Positions 1 through 8,364 are shown, numbered from the stretch's first letter. The stretch is 16,979 nucleotides of DNA from JANQKX01 sp039028695 (GCA_039028695.1 JBCCHN010000114.1:1-16979), one strand, 5' to 3'. Made by a program: numbers and translations. Notes: generated by a model not told the origin, from the letters alone.

Positions 1-163
1 AAGGGGCAGGAAAGCATCCATTTCAACATGGCCTTCAGCTAAATATTGACCAAAATAGCCTAAAGCCAAGTCCTCGTATCAACACGGAACTGAGTAGGGC
101 CATGTGCCAGCACGGTTAAAGCGGCCCGCATACCTATTCCTGGTAACAGGAGGCGGGGACCGC

Positions 164-1006
164 ATGGGTCAGGCCGTCAAATTTGTCGAGATGCATTCTG
201 ATCCCCTGAGCGACTACTTCACTGCCTGGTCCTTATGCCCGGACGGGGAGATGATTGAGACCCCATCGAGCTGGCTGCAGCCGGTGATGGTTGATGAGGG
301 CAAGGCCATGTTAAAGGTCTTAAAACCAGGATCTGACGAAAGGCCGGGTCTTGACCTCTTGCGCTATTGGGATGGAGACGGAGCGGTTCGAGTCTATCGT
401 GCGAGCCCGGGCGCGCTGGTGATGGAACGCGCCCAGGGAAAAAGATCCCTTATCGACTTGGCTCTTGAGGGCAATGATCTAAAGGCGGCTAATATTCTGA
501 CTAATGTGCTAAGGAGGTTACACGAACCGAAAGCGGCGGCGCCTCCGGATACCCTAACTCCCTTGCAAGATCGCTTTGCCGATCTGCTAGAACCTTGTCA
601 CGACAATCCCATCTTGGCCCGCAGCGCCGCTGCGGCCCGTCGTCTGTTGCGCGACCAAAGAGATGTCACCATCCTTCACGGCGACTTGCATCATGGCAAT
701 GTGCTCGACGGGAAAGAGCGGGGTTGGCTGGCCATTGATCCCAAAGGCGTTGTGGGGGAACGGGCATATGATGTTGCCAATTTGCTGTGCAATCCCTATC
801 CCCACGTCGGGCTCGTCCTCGACCCGGACCGTATGGACCGCTTGGCACGATTTTATGGGAAATGTTTGGATTTGGACCATGACCGGGTACTGGAATTTGC
901 TTTTGCCCATGCCGGTTTGTCGCTGTGCTGGGATTTAGAGGATGGCGGGGATTTGACCTATCGAAGGGGCTGTCTTCATCTTTTGGCGGACTTGGTCAAG
1001 AGTTAG
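164..1006 (+). CDS. Aminoglycoside/hydroxyurea phosphotransferase-family kinase (APH(6)-like)
   Basis: A 280-residue kinase-fold protein of the streptomycin 6-kinase / hydroxyurea phosphotransferase family (Pfam APH_6_hur). Family members transfer phosphate from ATP to a small hydroxylated substrate in the cytoplasm. Visible motifs are the N-lobe lysine in AMLKVL (about residue 51), the catalytic loop HGDLHHGNV (about 172-180) and the metal-binding IDPKG (about 191-195), which replaces the usual DFG. The chosen start is the ATG at 164, preceded by a perfect AGGAGG at 148-153 with 10 bases between. A GTG at 104 would add 20 residues but lacks a ribosome binding site and adds nothing family-like. 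No resistance-type mobile context surrounds it, so a housekeeping or detoxification kinase is as likely as real antibiotic resistance. The fold is confident; the substrate is unknown. Confidence 0.82.
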   Translation: MGQAVKFVEMHSDPLSDYFTAWSLCPDGEMIETPSSWLQPVMVDEGKAMLKVLKPGSDERPGLDLLRYWDGDGAVRVYRASPGALVMERAQGKRSLIDLALEGNDLKAANILTNVLRRLHEPKAAAPPDTLTPLQDRFADLLEPCHDNPILARSAAAARRLLRDQRDVTILHGDLHHGNVLDGKERGWLAIDPKGVVGERAYDVANLLCNPYPHVGLVLDPDRMDRLARFYGKCLDLDHDRVLEFAFAHAGLSLCWDLEDGGDLTYRRGCLHLLADLVKS

Positions 1007-1309
1007 ATCGACGGGCGGAGCACACTCCCTGACTTTGTGCCCAACCTTTCTTCGCTTGACATGGCCAGCACTGGGTCGACGATGACCAAGGAGCCTTAGG
1101 GAGGTACTTTGGGGTCTTAAAATCCAACACCAAACCGAAAGGCGCTTTCCAGTTTGAAGCATATCTTGAAGAATGGGTAACCGTTGTGAAACCGAAGTTT
1201 TTAGGCAAAATTGGTCAGACTATATGCATTGGCAGACCATAAAACGGAATTATCTCTGATGAGAGCTTAGTCAGCCGTCAAACGGGCAAAGAAATTGCGG
1301 GAAGGTTGA
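1007..1309. other. Intergenic stretch with a start-less open frame
   Basis: There is no convincing intact gene here. Between 1060 and about 1242 one plus-strand frame stays open for roughly 60 codons without a usable start. It reads like protein (for example FQFEAYLEEWVTVVKPKF in its second half) and is followed by a stop. It may be a gene remnant; I do not recognise it. A weak promoter-like pair, TTGGCA at 1229-1234 and TATCTC at 1251-1256, precedes the methyltransferase gene. Confidence 0.3.
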
Positions 1310-2029
1310 ATGTTCAGAAAGCTTAAAGCACGAATTCAACGCAAAAGAATTCTAAGCGGTATACCGTCCTATCAGCAGACTGTCAGTTATAATGAAATGT
1401 TCCTTTGCGCCAATTTGTTTGAGACTAAATTCCGCCGTCCCATCAAGTCGTTTTTGGAGGTTGGTGCCAATTTCTTTCAGGATGCATTTGTTGTGCAACA
1501 GCTCAATGGAATAGAAGATGAAAGCATCGTTGTCATTGAGCCCAATTTGGAGATCTTCAATATCGCAAAAAGATGGAGGCCGAATTATCAGGCTTTCAAT
1601 GTGGGAGCGTCGAACGTCGAAACCCAATTGGAAATGCAGGTGGCAGGAACAAAGAGCCGAAATTCCGGTGTATCTTCGTTATTTACCAGAAACCTAGATG
1701 AAGATTGGATCACGGGAACACAAACTGTCACTGTTCTTCCCGTTAAAAAAATTCTCGACGATTTGGACCGCGATGTGACGGACTTTGCCAAGATTGACGT
1801 TGAAGGTCACACATTTGAAGTTCTGCAGGGTTTTGGAGATTGGCTACCAAAATTCTGGATGATTCAGGCAGAGAGCGAGCTATCCCATAAATACTGGCAA
1901 GAGCAGAGATATTTTTTTTCAGACATACACGAGCTCATGACCGATATGGGGTTTGATCTTTTTCATCATCATGTCAACCGTGATTGTATTCAATGCGATA
2001 CGATATGGGTAAATCGTCAATTCGCTTGA
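1310..2029 (+). CDS. FkbM family SAM-dependent methyltransferase
   Basis: A 239-residue class I methyltransferase of the FkbM family, which O-methylates sugars, polyketides or other small molecules. It shows the SAM-binding motif FLEVGANFFQDAF (about 48-60), the acidic end of strand 2 in VVIEPN (74-79), NVGAS (97-101) and the family signature KIDVEGHTFEVLQGF (161-175). Residues 115-125 contain the SGVSSLF segment typical of FkbM proteins. The start ATG at 1310 follows GGGAAGG (1299-1305) at a short 4-base spacing. Base composition is visibly more AT-rich than the neighbours and codon choice is less GC-biased, which suggests acquisition. No glycosyltransferase or other surface-polysaccharide gene lies beside it, so the substrate cannot be inferred. 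Confidence 0.86.
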   Translation: MFRKLKARIQRKRILSGIPSYQQTVSYNEMFLCANLFETKFRRPIKSFLEVGANFFQDAFVVQQLNGIEDESIVVIEPNLEIFNIAKRWRPNYQAFNVGASNVETQLEMQVAGTKSRNSGVSSLFTRNLDEDWITGTQTVTVLPVKKILDDLDRDVTDFAKIDVEGHTFEVLQGFGDWLPKFWMIQAESELSHKYWQEQRYFFSDIHELMTDMGFDLFHHHVNRDCIQCDTIWVNRQFA

Positions 2030-2174
2030 AGGTGGCTGAAGCCGAAGAATATTGTCACCCCCGGTCTCAGCGGCGACCAAGTGCACGTTATCATACGCCG
2101 TTTTGTGGAGATGCCTTTTATTGTCAGTTATACCAGTGCGTTTTTTTCAGTAAATTCGAAAGATAGGAAAAGCC

Positions 2175-3254
2175 ATGTGGCCCAAGCGGGACCTGATTGA
2201 TCTTTTGGGGATTGAGCACCCTATCTTGCAAGCACCTATGGGTGGAGAGTCTACGCCGGCGATGGCGAGTGCCGTGTCGAACGCTGGCGGCTTGGGTGGT
2301 CTGGGGTGCACCTTCATGCCCATGGATGAGTTGCGGGAAAAAGCGGAGACCATTCGAAGTGGCACGAATCGCCCTTTTAACCTGAACTTTTTTGCTCATC
2401 CTGAACCCCAAGCAGACCTCGACGTCGATGAAGCAACCCGATCCCGAGTGCAGCCCTTTTATGACGAATTAGGCTTGGGGGAAGCGCCGCAAAGGGGCGC
2501 GCCGCCTTGCCAAAGCTTCAATGAGGAAAAACTGGCGGTGGTCCTGGAGCTGAGACCAGCGGTGGTCTCCTTTCATTTCGGCTTGCCGCCCCAGCGACTG
2601 GTCCGCGCTCTGCAAGATGCGGGCAGCCTCATTCTTTGTTCGGCAACGACTGTGGCCGAGGCCTGCCAATTGGAGGCGGACGGAGTGGATGCTATTATTG
2701 CCCAGGGCTGGGAGGCCGGTGGCCATCGCGGGACATTTCATTTTTCACAAGAAGACTTTGGAGTGGGTACCATGGCTTTGGTTCCCCAGGTGGCCGATGC
2801 GGTTTCCGTCCCCGTTATTGCCGCCGGCGGAATCGGTGATGGGCGTGGGATCGCGGCGGCCTTTGCCCTCGGCGCCAGCGGGGTTCAGATGGGCACGGCC
2901 TTTCTTGCTTGTCCCGAGGCCAATGTCACCAATGCCTATAGAGCCCAATTGCGAGAGGCAAAAGACGATGAAACGCGCCTAACCCCCGCTTTTTCCGGAC
3001 GTCCGGCGCGCGCTAAAAATAACCGCTATATTCAGGCCATGGCCGGAGAACGCCGGCCCTTGCCGGATTTTCCGACAATGTATTCCTTTAGCGATCCTCT
3101 AAGGGCAGCAGGTGCAAATGCCCCTGGCCCAGATGGCGAAAACGACTTTGATTTTTTGCTTTGGGGACAAGGCGCACCCTTGAGCCGGGAGATGCCGGCT
3201 GCTGACTTGATGGAAAAATTGGTGGCTGAAGCACAGGCAATCTTAAAGCCCTAA
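2175..3254 (+). CDS. Nitronate monooxygenase (2-nitropropane dioxygenase family, FMN-dependent)
   Basis: A 359-residue TIM-barrel flavoprotein of the nitronate monooxygenase family, which oxidises toxic propionate-3-nitronate and related alkyl nitronates using FMN and O2. Family motifs appear in order: PILQAPMGG (16-24) at the first strand, NLNFFAH (69-75), AQGWEAGGHRG (176-186) with the candidate catalytic His184, and the FMN phosphate-binding run AAGGIGDGRGIAAAF (216-230) followed by GVQMGTAFL. This order and the GGHRG motif fit class I enzymes. The start ATG at 2175 follows an AGGAAA ribosome binding site. The stop overlaps the 3' end of the convergent hydrolase gene by 4 bp. The length is normal for the family. 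It is probably a stand-alone detoxification gene. Confidence 0.93.
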   Translation: MWPKRDLIDLLGIEHPILQAPMGGESTPAMASAVSNAGGLGGLGCTFMPMDELREKAETIRSGTNRPFNLNFFAHPEPQADLDVDEATRSRVQPFYDELGLGEAPQRGAPPCQSFNEEKLAVVLELRPAVVSFHFGLPPQRLVRALQDAGSLILCSATTVAEACQLEADGVDAIIAQGWEAGGHRGTFHFSQEDFGVGTMALVPQVADAVSVPVIAAGGIGDGRGIAAAFALGASGVQMGTAFLACPEANVTNAYRAQLREAKDDETRLTPAFSGRPARAKNNRYIQAMAGERRPLPDFPTMYSFSDPLRAAGANAPGPDGENDFDFLLWGQGAPLSREMPAADLMEKLVAEAQAILKP

Positions 3255-4055
3255 ACAGCGGTGGCGCCGGGATAGTCCGCCGTGAAGGCCGCGGCCGCGG
3301 CTTTAGACCAGGCCTCGCCGAGCGGCGGTGAGAGCTTTATCCATGGGGATTGGCAGGGGCGCCCCTGGGCCACATGCAGATCCGTCACCCCATCATGGCG
3401 GTGGAGCAGGTAGGAATAAACAGTAGAGATCTTGTCCCCGTGATTGCAGATGCCCGTCGCACCGTCGTCGTGAGTTTGGAGCATCTGAAGGACATTCGCG
3501 GCGGTCATCACCTTGGGAACCCGTTGTTGGGCCGCGGCGAACCGGGACGCGCTGCAGGTAACACCGTCACTTGAGGTGGTTTCGCCGAAGAGGGGCTGGT
3601 GGTTGGCGCGAAAAATGTGCTCGTTGTGGCGTTCGTACCGTAGATCCCGATCGCGTACCTCTACGGCAAGGGCGTCGCGCCCATCCGGTGAGCACCAAAT
3701 TGCCCCACCAATGGTCCTGTTGATCGACGATCGATTGGAGAAGCGATAGGGCGGAGGGCACATCCTTGGCGCTCTCGAGGGCATCTTGGACCAGAAGATC
3801 GTAGTTGCGCCCTTGCGGACCAGTGATCTTGACATGGTTGACGCAGACCAAGAGGCCGTGACGGTTGGCTCCGATGGACAGACCGGAATAGACCGGCGGC
3901 GTCTCGGCACCTTCGGCGAATGTTTCCAAGCCCAAGGGACCAAACCAATCTTGATTGACCTCCAAGCGATCGTCATAGCGACCGCCGGCAAAATCTTTGT
4001 TCTTGAATAGTAAGTAATCCTTGGGGTTAAAAATGATGGCGCCGATGGTGCACAT
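3251..4055 (-). pseudogene. C45-type autoproteolytic acyltransferase/hydrolase (Ntn hydrolase), frameshifted
   Basis: Reading from 4055, the protein starts MCTIGAIIF, with Cys2 placed to become the N-terminal nucleophile after Met removal, as in Ntn hydrolases of the acyl-CoA:6-aminopenicillanate acyltransferase / linear amide C-N hydrolase group. Good family-like sequence runs to DHWWGNLVL (about residue 121). It then continues in another frame from PDGRDALAVEV, through FRANHQPLFG, to GRPCQSPW near the C terminus. The switch lies at about 3685-3697 and needs the removal of one base (or gain of two). The rejoined product would be about 267 residues, normal for the family. As given, the C-terminal half is lost. 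The GNAT gene lies 22 bp upstream on the same strand, suggesting one transcript. Sequencing error versus a true pseudogene cannot be decided here. Confidence 0.8.
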
Positions 4056-4077
4056 GGAAGTGCTCTTTCGATCCGGT

Positions 4078-4545
4078 TTAGCAGAGCGTTTTTTTCATCA
4101 CCAAAATATCTAAGCCTTGATAGGTCACTTGTTCAAGGGGCTGCCAGCCGGCCGGGGCATAGAGTCCGCCATCGAGCCTTAAGGTCTGCAAGTAAAGCTG
4201 ATTTATCTGCAACGAGCGCGCCTTTAGCGCGGCCTGTCGCGCCAGAGCACTCGCTACGCCCCGGTTTCGGGCCGAAGAAGGTACATAAACGCCGCCCAGC
4301 CAAGGTGTGCGCTCGGGAAATAGGTCATGCATCTCCTGGGGTTTCAATTGCGCAACACCAAGAGGCTGACCGTCGTGTAGCGCAATTACATGAATCGGAA
4401 GCACGTCTCGGTTCAGTTTTCCGTTGAGTCGTACGCAGGTTTTCTCAAAGCTGTTATCCGCGATGCCATGTCCCCACTCGTCGAAGTACCAGCGTGCGAT
4501 CACGGGAACTAGGTGGGGCACATCGGTAAGAAGGGCGAATTTCAT
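4078..4545 (-). CDS. GNAT family N-acetyltransferase
   Basis: A 155-residue GCN5-related N-acetyltransferase, which transfers an acetyl group from acetyl-CoA to an amine on an unknown substrate. The core strand-turn-helix is visible: WLGGVYVPSSARNRGVASAL (82-101) contains the acetyl-CoA pyrophosphate-binding pattern R-x-x-G-x-A as RNRGVA (93-98). It is followed by a helix and then the late strand LYLQTL with YAPAGW, the usual C-terminal GNAT segment (about residues 129-134). The start ATG is preceded by a GGAAG-like ribosome binding site. It is the first gene of a probable two-gene minus-strand unit with the C45 hydrolase. The upstream 251 bp are shared with the divergent binding-protein gene; I see no convincing promoter consensus there. 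Confidence 0.88.
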   Translation of the reverse strand: MKFALLTDVPHLVPVIARWYFDEWGHGIADNSFEKTCVRLNGKLNRDVLPIHVIALHDGQPLGVAQLKPQEMHDLFPERTPWLGGVYVPSSARNRGVASALARQAALKARSLQINQLYLQTLRLDGGLYAPAGWQPLEQVTYQGLDILVMKKTLC

Positions 4546-4796
4546 CGGAACTTCCTATAAATAACGGTCATTTAGGTGCTTTTTTGTAGATCTGTATTCT
4601 CCGCCGTTCAGTCTCGAAAGATCCTTGGTTTAGGCTCTGCACCCAAGATTTCTGAAGGAAAAATTACTCGTAAAGCTTGGCGTGTTTCGAAAATTAAAAC
4701 GCTTTAAGGTTTACTGTGAATTAAGAAACATCCTTTAAGACACCGTAGGTACAGCTAATCATTTTGATTATACAGGAACCTTCGGGAGCATTCTAA

Positions 4797-5975
4797 ATGT
4801 CACACTCCATAAAGCAAATTTTCGGTTCGGCGGCACTAGCCCTGAGCCTGTCCTTGAGCGGAGTTGCGCAAGCCGAACCGGGCTTGTATGACGACCGCAT
4901 CGTCTTTGGTCAGTCCGCGGCTCTGGATGGGCCCGCCGGTGCCTTGGGCAGCGGCATGCGCACCGGCATCATGGCGGCCTTTGAAGAGGCCAACAGAAAC
5001 GGTGGCGTCAACGGCCGTCAGCTCGAGCTTATCAGTTATGACGACGGCTATGAGCCGGAACGGGCCATCGCCCAGACAAAAAAACTGATCGAGGAAGATC
5101 AGGTGTTCGCCTTGATCGGTGCTGTTGGCACACCGACCAGTAAGGCGGCGCAACCCATTGCCACGGATGCCGGCGTCCCCTTTATCGGGCCCTTCACCGG
5201 AGCTGGTTTCTTGCGGGATTCGGCCTTGAGCAACGTCATCAATGTGCGGGGAACCTATGATCAGGAAACCGAATCCTGGGTCAAACATTTGACCGAAGAT
5301 CTGGGCTATGACCGCATTGCGATCTTGTATCAGGACGATTCTTTCGGTCGCGTGGGCCTATCCGGTGTGTCCAAGGCTTTGGAAAAACGGGGTTTGTCCC
5401 TTGTTGCCGAGGGTACTTATCCACGGAACACCACGGCGGTTAAGTCGGCTTTGTTGTCGATCCGTAAAGCTAAGCCGCAGGCGGTGGTCATGGTCGGTGC
5501 TTATAAACCGATCGCCGAGTTCATTAAATTAGCCCGTAAGGTCAAGCTGGATTCCACCTTTGTAAACATTTCCTTTGTGGGCTCGAAGGCCTTGGCCGCC
5601 GAGTTGGGCCCGGATGGCGCTGGCGTTGTGATTACTCAGGTCGTGCCCTTCCCTTGGGACAGCAGCATTCCGGTGGTCAAGCAATACCAGGCTGCTTTGC
5701 AGGCCCATGATCCCTCTGCCGAACCGGGATTTGTCTCGCTGGAAGGTTACATGGTTGGTCGTTTGACGGTCATGGCCCTTGAAGCGGCAGGCTCTAACGT
5801 GAGCCGCGATAACTTGCTTCAAGCCATTGCCTCAACCGGCCTGTTCGACTTGGGCGGTGTTTCCATGAATTTCGCTCAAAACGACAACCAGGGCATGGAT
5901 CATGTTTTTCTGACGGTCATCCAGCCCGACGGAAGCTTCAAAGCGGTCGAGACCCTGGAGGCGGGCGCTCTCTAA
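4797..5975 (+). CDS. Periplasmic substrate-binding protein, Peripla_BP_6 (Leu/Ile/Val-type)
   Basis: A 392-residue secreted type I periplasmic binding protein of the branched-chain amino acid/amide ABC transporter class. It has a signal peptide with a cleavage site after AQA (about residue 26). The mature protein begins with the typical strand IVFGQSAALDGPAGALG, then GIMAAFEEANRNGGVNGRQLEL, SYDDGYEPERA and TKKLIEEDQVFALIG, all hallmarks of the family. Later GYDRIAILYQDDSFGR and GYMVGRLTVMALEAAG mark the second lobe. A GGGAG ribosome binding site (4785-4789) precedes the ATG by 7 bases. No permease or ATPase gene is adjacent. Instead a chemoreceptor gene follows after about 150 bp on the same strand, so this protein may present its ligand to a receptor rather than, or besides, a transporter. 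The ligand is unknown. Confidence 0.9.
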   Translation: MSHSIKQIFGSAALALSLSLSGVAQAEPGLYDDRIVFGQSAALDGPAGALGSGMRTGIMAAFEEANRNGGVNGRQLELISYDDGYEPERAIAQTKKLIEEDQVFALIGAVGTPTSKAAQPIATDAGVPFIGPFTGAGFLRDSALSNVINVRGTYDQETESWVKHLTEDLGYDRIAILYQDDSFGRVGLSGVSKALEKRGLSLVAEGTYPRNTTAVKSALLSIRKAKPQAVVMVGAYKPIAEFIKLARKVKLDSTFVNISFVGSKALAAELGPDGAGVVITQVVPFPWDSSIPVVKQYQAALQAHDPSAEPGFVSLEGYMVGRLTVMALEAAGSNVSRDNLLQAIASTGLFDLGGVSMNFAQNDNQGMDHVFLTVIQPDGSFKAVETLEAGAL

Positions 5976-5993
5976 CGCTTAATTTGCGCAGGC

Positions 5994-6057
5994 GAGGGTT
6001 GCCCCTCACTTGCCCCTTTAAGAGTGGGGACGGGAGCTTGGCACAAGACCCGTCCCC
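5994..6057 (+). promoter_or_regulatory. Folded leader between binding-protein and chemoreceptor genes
   Basis: This segment contains a perfect 9-bp inverted repeat, GGGGACGGG (6026-6034) with CCCGTCCCC (6049-6057), whose loop can add a CTT/AAG pair. A smaller hairpin, GAGGG (5994-5998) with CCCTC (6003-6007), lies upstream. CCC-T-CACT (6003-6010) could alternatively pair with AGTGGGG (6023-6029), which would break both hairpins. No T-run follows, so this is not a classic Rho-independent terminator. It may protect the upstream mRNA end or tune chemoreceptor expression. Confidence 0.4.
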
Positions 6058-6123
6058 GGCTCGCCAACTCAACAATAGAAAAAACCGCAGGAATTTTTGG
6101 CCGGCTGGCCTGGAGACAAGACC

Positions 6124-8364
6124 ATGGGACGTGAGTTCATTGAGAAGGATGTGATGGACGCGACGCAAGCTGAAGATTTGCAGCAGGAACCGAGTCCTCA
6201 AGCCCCTCATTCCAAGGCCGCGGATGCGGTTAAGGCGGGCCAGGTGAAGACGGGCCGTTCCTTTGGCATTGGGCCCAAGCTGTTTTTGTCCTTTGGTGCG
6301 GTTGGGATGATGATGATCGCCGCCTCGGGCATTGCCTGGGTATCGCTGGTTCAGGTGGAGGATGGATTTCGCGATGTGACGGCGCGAAACCTGCCCCAGA
6401 TGACTGGCGCGTTGACCCTTTCGAGCGAGAGCGCGATCATATCCGCTGCGGCGCCCAGTCTGGTCGCGACTTCGAACGAGGAACAGCGGCAGCAAATCCT
6501 GCAAGCCCTTGATGTTCGTTTATCCTCGCTAAACAGCCTGCTTGAACAATTGTCAATTGGCGCGCCGGAGGGGTCGAATCTGGATGCTGTCAGGACCGGC
6601 GTTGAGGAAATCTCGCAGAGTTTTCTTGCCTTGGCCGATAGCGTGAAGGTGCTGCAGGCGCAAGAACGACAACGAGAAAGCGCGGTTCGGGAGATTGGTG
6701 TTTTGCACAATTCCATTCTCTCTCAAATCGCACCTTTGGTGGACGATGCCAACTTCGAGCTGATGATCGGCGCTGAATTGGCTGTCGATGAAGGTGCCGA
6801 CGGCTTAACCACATTTTTGGATCAGAACGTAGGCGCATTGAATAGCCTTTTGCAGATCGAGGCGCAGACGAATTTGATCGCAGGTTTGTTGCGGGATGCG
6901 GCCGTGACCCTGGACTCGAATCGGATCCAGCCGCTGCGAGAGCGCCTCACGGCGGCTGCGGCAAAACTGGAGGAGAGCCTGTCCGGGCTTGGCCAGTCGC
7001 AGGAAGTCGCCGCCTTGGGCCAGTCACTAGGGGAAATGATGGCCTTTGCCAATGATACGGAAAATGTCTTTGATGGGCGTGTGGCCGAGTTGGCAACCAT
7101 TGATACCGTCAACGCTAGCCTGGCGGCAGGTCGCCAAGCCGCGGAAGCTTTGGGGATGCAGATCGAAGGACTGGTCGCTCTGTCACAAGAAAGTGTTGCC
7201 AACGGGGTGGCTGGCGCGGAGCATACAGTCGCCGGGGGACAGCTTTGGCTTTTGCTGATCAATGCGATCGGCCTTGCCACCGCAGGGCTTATTGGTTGGC
7301 TTTACGTGGGCCGGGTTCTGACCCGTCGCATGCACCTGCTAGCCAAGAGCATGCGTGAGATTTCGGGTGGAAACCTGCAGGCGAAAATTCCAGCCGGTGG
7401 CAAGGACGAGATTGCCGAGATGGCCGAAGCCCTGGTGGTCTTTCGGGACGGGCTCGCCGAGGTGGAGCGGGCCAATGCCCGCGCCGATGAAGAACGTGAC
7501 AATGCCGCGGGCCAGCGCCGTGCCGCCATGGAGAATCTGGCAAAGACCTTTGAGCGGAACGTGAGTGGCGTGGTGACGGCGGTCTCGTCCGCCGCTACCG
7601 AGATGCAGGCCTCGGCGAAGACCGTGAGCGATACGGTTGCCGATGTGTCGGGCCGGGCGGAAACCGCTTCAAGTGCCTCTGGCCGCGGTGCGCAGAACGT
7701 TCAGTCGGTTACCGCCGCGACCGAGCAACTCGAAGTCTCGATCCGCGACATTCGGACCAAAGTGGACCGTTCCACCGGCGCCGTGGAACGCGCCACGCAG
7801 AAATCTGATTCAGCGAACGAGATTATGGCGGAGCTGTCTGGCGCCGCCGAACGGGTGGGACAGGTGGTCAAGCTTATTTCCGAGATTGCCGAACAGACCA
7901 ACCTTTTAGCGCTAAACGCGACCATTGAAGCGGCACGGGCTGGCGAAGCCGGAAAAGGCTTTGCCGTTGTGGCCGGTGAGGTGAAGAGCCTGGCCAATCA
8001 AACGGCCAAAGCAACCGAAGAGATCTCGCAGCAAATTTCCGGTATGCAGGTTGCGACTGCCAAATCGGCTGAGGCCATTGCCCATGTTAGCGATACCATT
8101 GGTGAGGTTCATCAATTGGCGGATGGAATTGCTACGGCCGTAGAGCAACAGGGCAGTGCGATCGGGCAAATCGCCGATAACGCCCGTGAGGCCTCCAGCG
8201 AGACCGGCGAGGTCAATACCAACATCGATCAGGTCGCCGGTGCCGCCAGCGAAACCGGCGAGTCGGCGCGTCAGATGCTGCAAGCGTCCGAAGAGTTGGC
8301 TCAACAGGCGGTGTTGTTGGAAGGCCAAGTTGAGGCCTTTATAAAGGAAATCCGGGCAGCCTAG
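6124..8364 (+). CDS. Methyl-accepting chemotaxis protein with TorS-like helical sensor region
   Basis: A 746-residue transmembrane chemoreceptor that signals to CheA/CheW. In order: a polar N-terminal cytoplasmic tail (1-52), TM1 (about 53-75), a large helical periplasmic region (about 76-372), TM2 (about 373-395), a HAMP domain (about 396-446) containing LAKSMREISGGNLQAKIP, and a signalling coiled coil. The highly conserved tip EIAEQTNLLALNATIEAARA lies at about 587-606. The sensor region begins ARNLPQMTGALTLSSES and continues AAAPSLVATSNEEQRQQIL, a pattern I associate with TorS/HBM-type helical bundles. The chosen ATG at 6124 follows GGAG (6112-6115) by 8 bases; a TTG at 6097 is less likely. 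No CheR-docking pentapeptide is present at the C terminus (EIRAA). It probably works with the binding protein encoded upstream. Confidence 0.93.
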   Translation: MGREFIEKDVMDATQAEDLQQEPSPQAPHSKAADAVKAGQVKTGRSFGIGPKLFLSFGAVGMMMIAASGIAWVSLVQVEDGFRDVTARNLPQMTGALTLSSESAIISAAAPSLVATSNEEQRQQILQALDVRLSSLNSLLEQLSIGAPEGSNLDAVRTGVEEISQSFLALADSVKVLQAQERQRESAVREIGVLHNSILSQIAPLVDDANFELMIGAELAVDEGADGLTTFLDQNVGALNSLLQIEAQTNLIAGLLRDAAVTLDSNRIQPLRERLTAAAAKLEESLSGLGQSQEVAALGQSLGEMMAFANDTENVFDGRVAELATIDTVNASLAAGRQAAEALGMQIEGLVALSQESVANGVAGAEHTVAGGQLWLLLINAIGLATAGLIGWLYVGRVLTRRMHLLAKSMREISGGNLQAKIPAGGKDEIAEMAEALVVFRDGLAEVERANARADEERDNAAGQRRAAMENLAKTFERNVSGVVTAVSSAATEMQASAKTVSDTVADVSGRAETASSASGRGAQNVQSVTAATEQLEVSIRDIRTKVDRSTGAVERATQKSDSANEIMAELSGAAERVGQVVKLISEIAEQTNLLALNATIEAARAGEAGKGFAVVAGEVKSLANQTAKATEEISQQISGMQVATAKSAEAIAHVSDTIGEVHQLADGIATAVEQQGSAIGQIADNAREASSETGEVNTNIDQVAGAASETGESARQMLQASEELAQQAVLLEGQVEAFIKEIRAA

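Noticed and set aside
1..78. Protein-like open frame on the minus strand at the left edge
   Set aside because: It is open from 78 to the edge and reads plausibly, but other frames on both strands are also open over this short distance, and no start or ribosome binding site decides between them.
2030..2174. T-rich spacer before the nitronate monooxygenase gene as a possible terminator
   Set aside because: A T7 run is present near 2140 but no stable stem precedes it.
5938..6504. 188-codon minus-strand ORF across the binding-protein/chemoreceptor junction
   Set aside because: It is Arg-rich, low-complexity and antisense to real genes with no family likeness.
7912..8328. 138-codon minus-strand ORF
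   Set aside because: It is antisense to the conserved MCP signalling domain.
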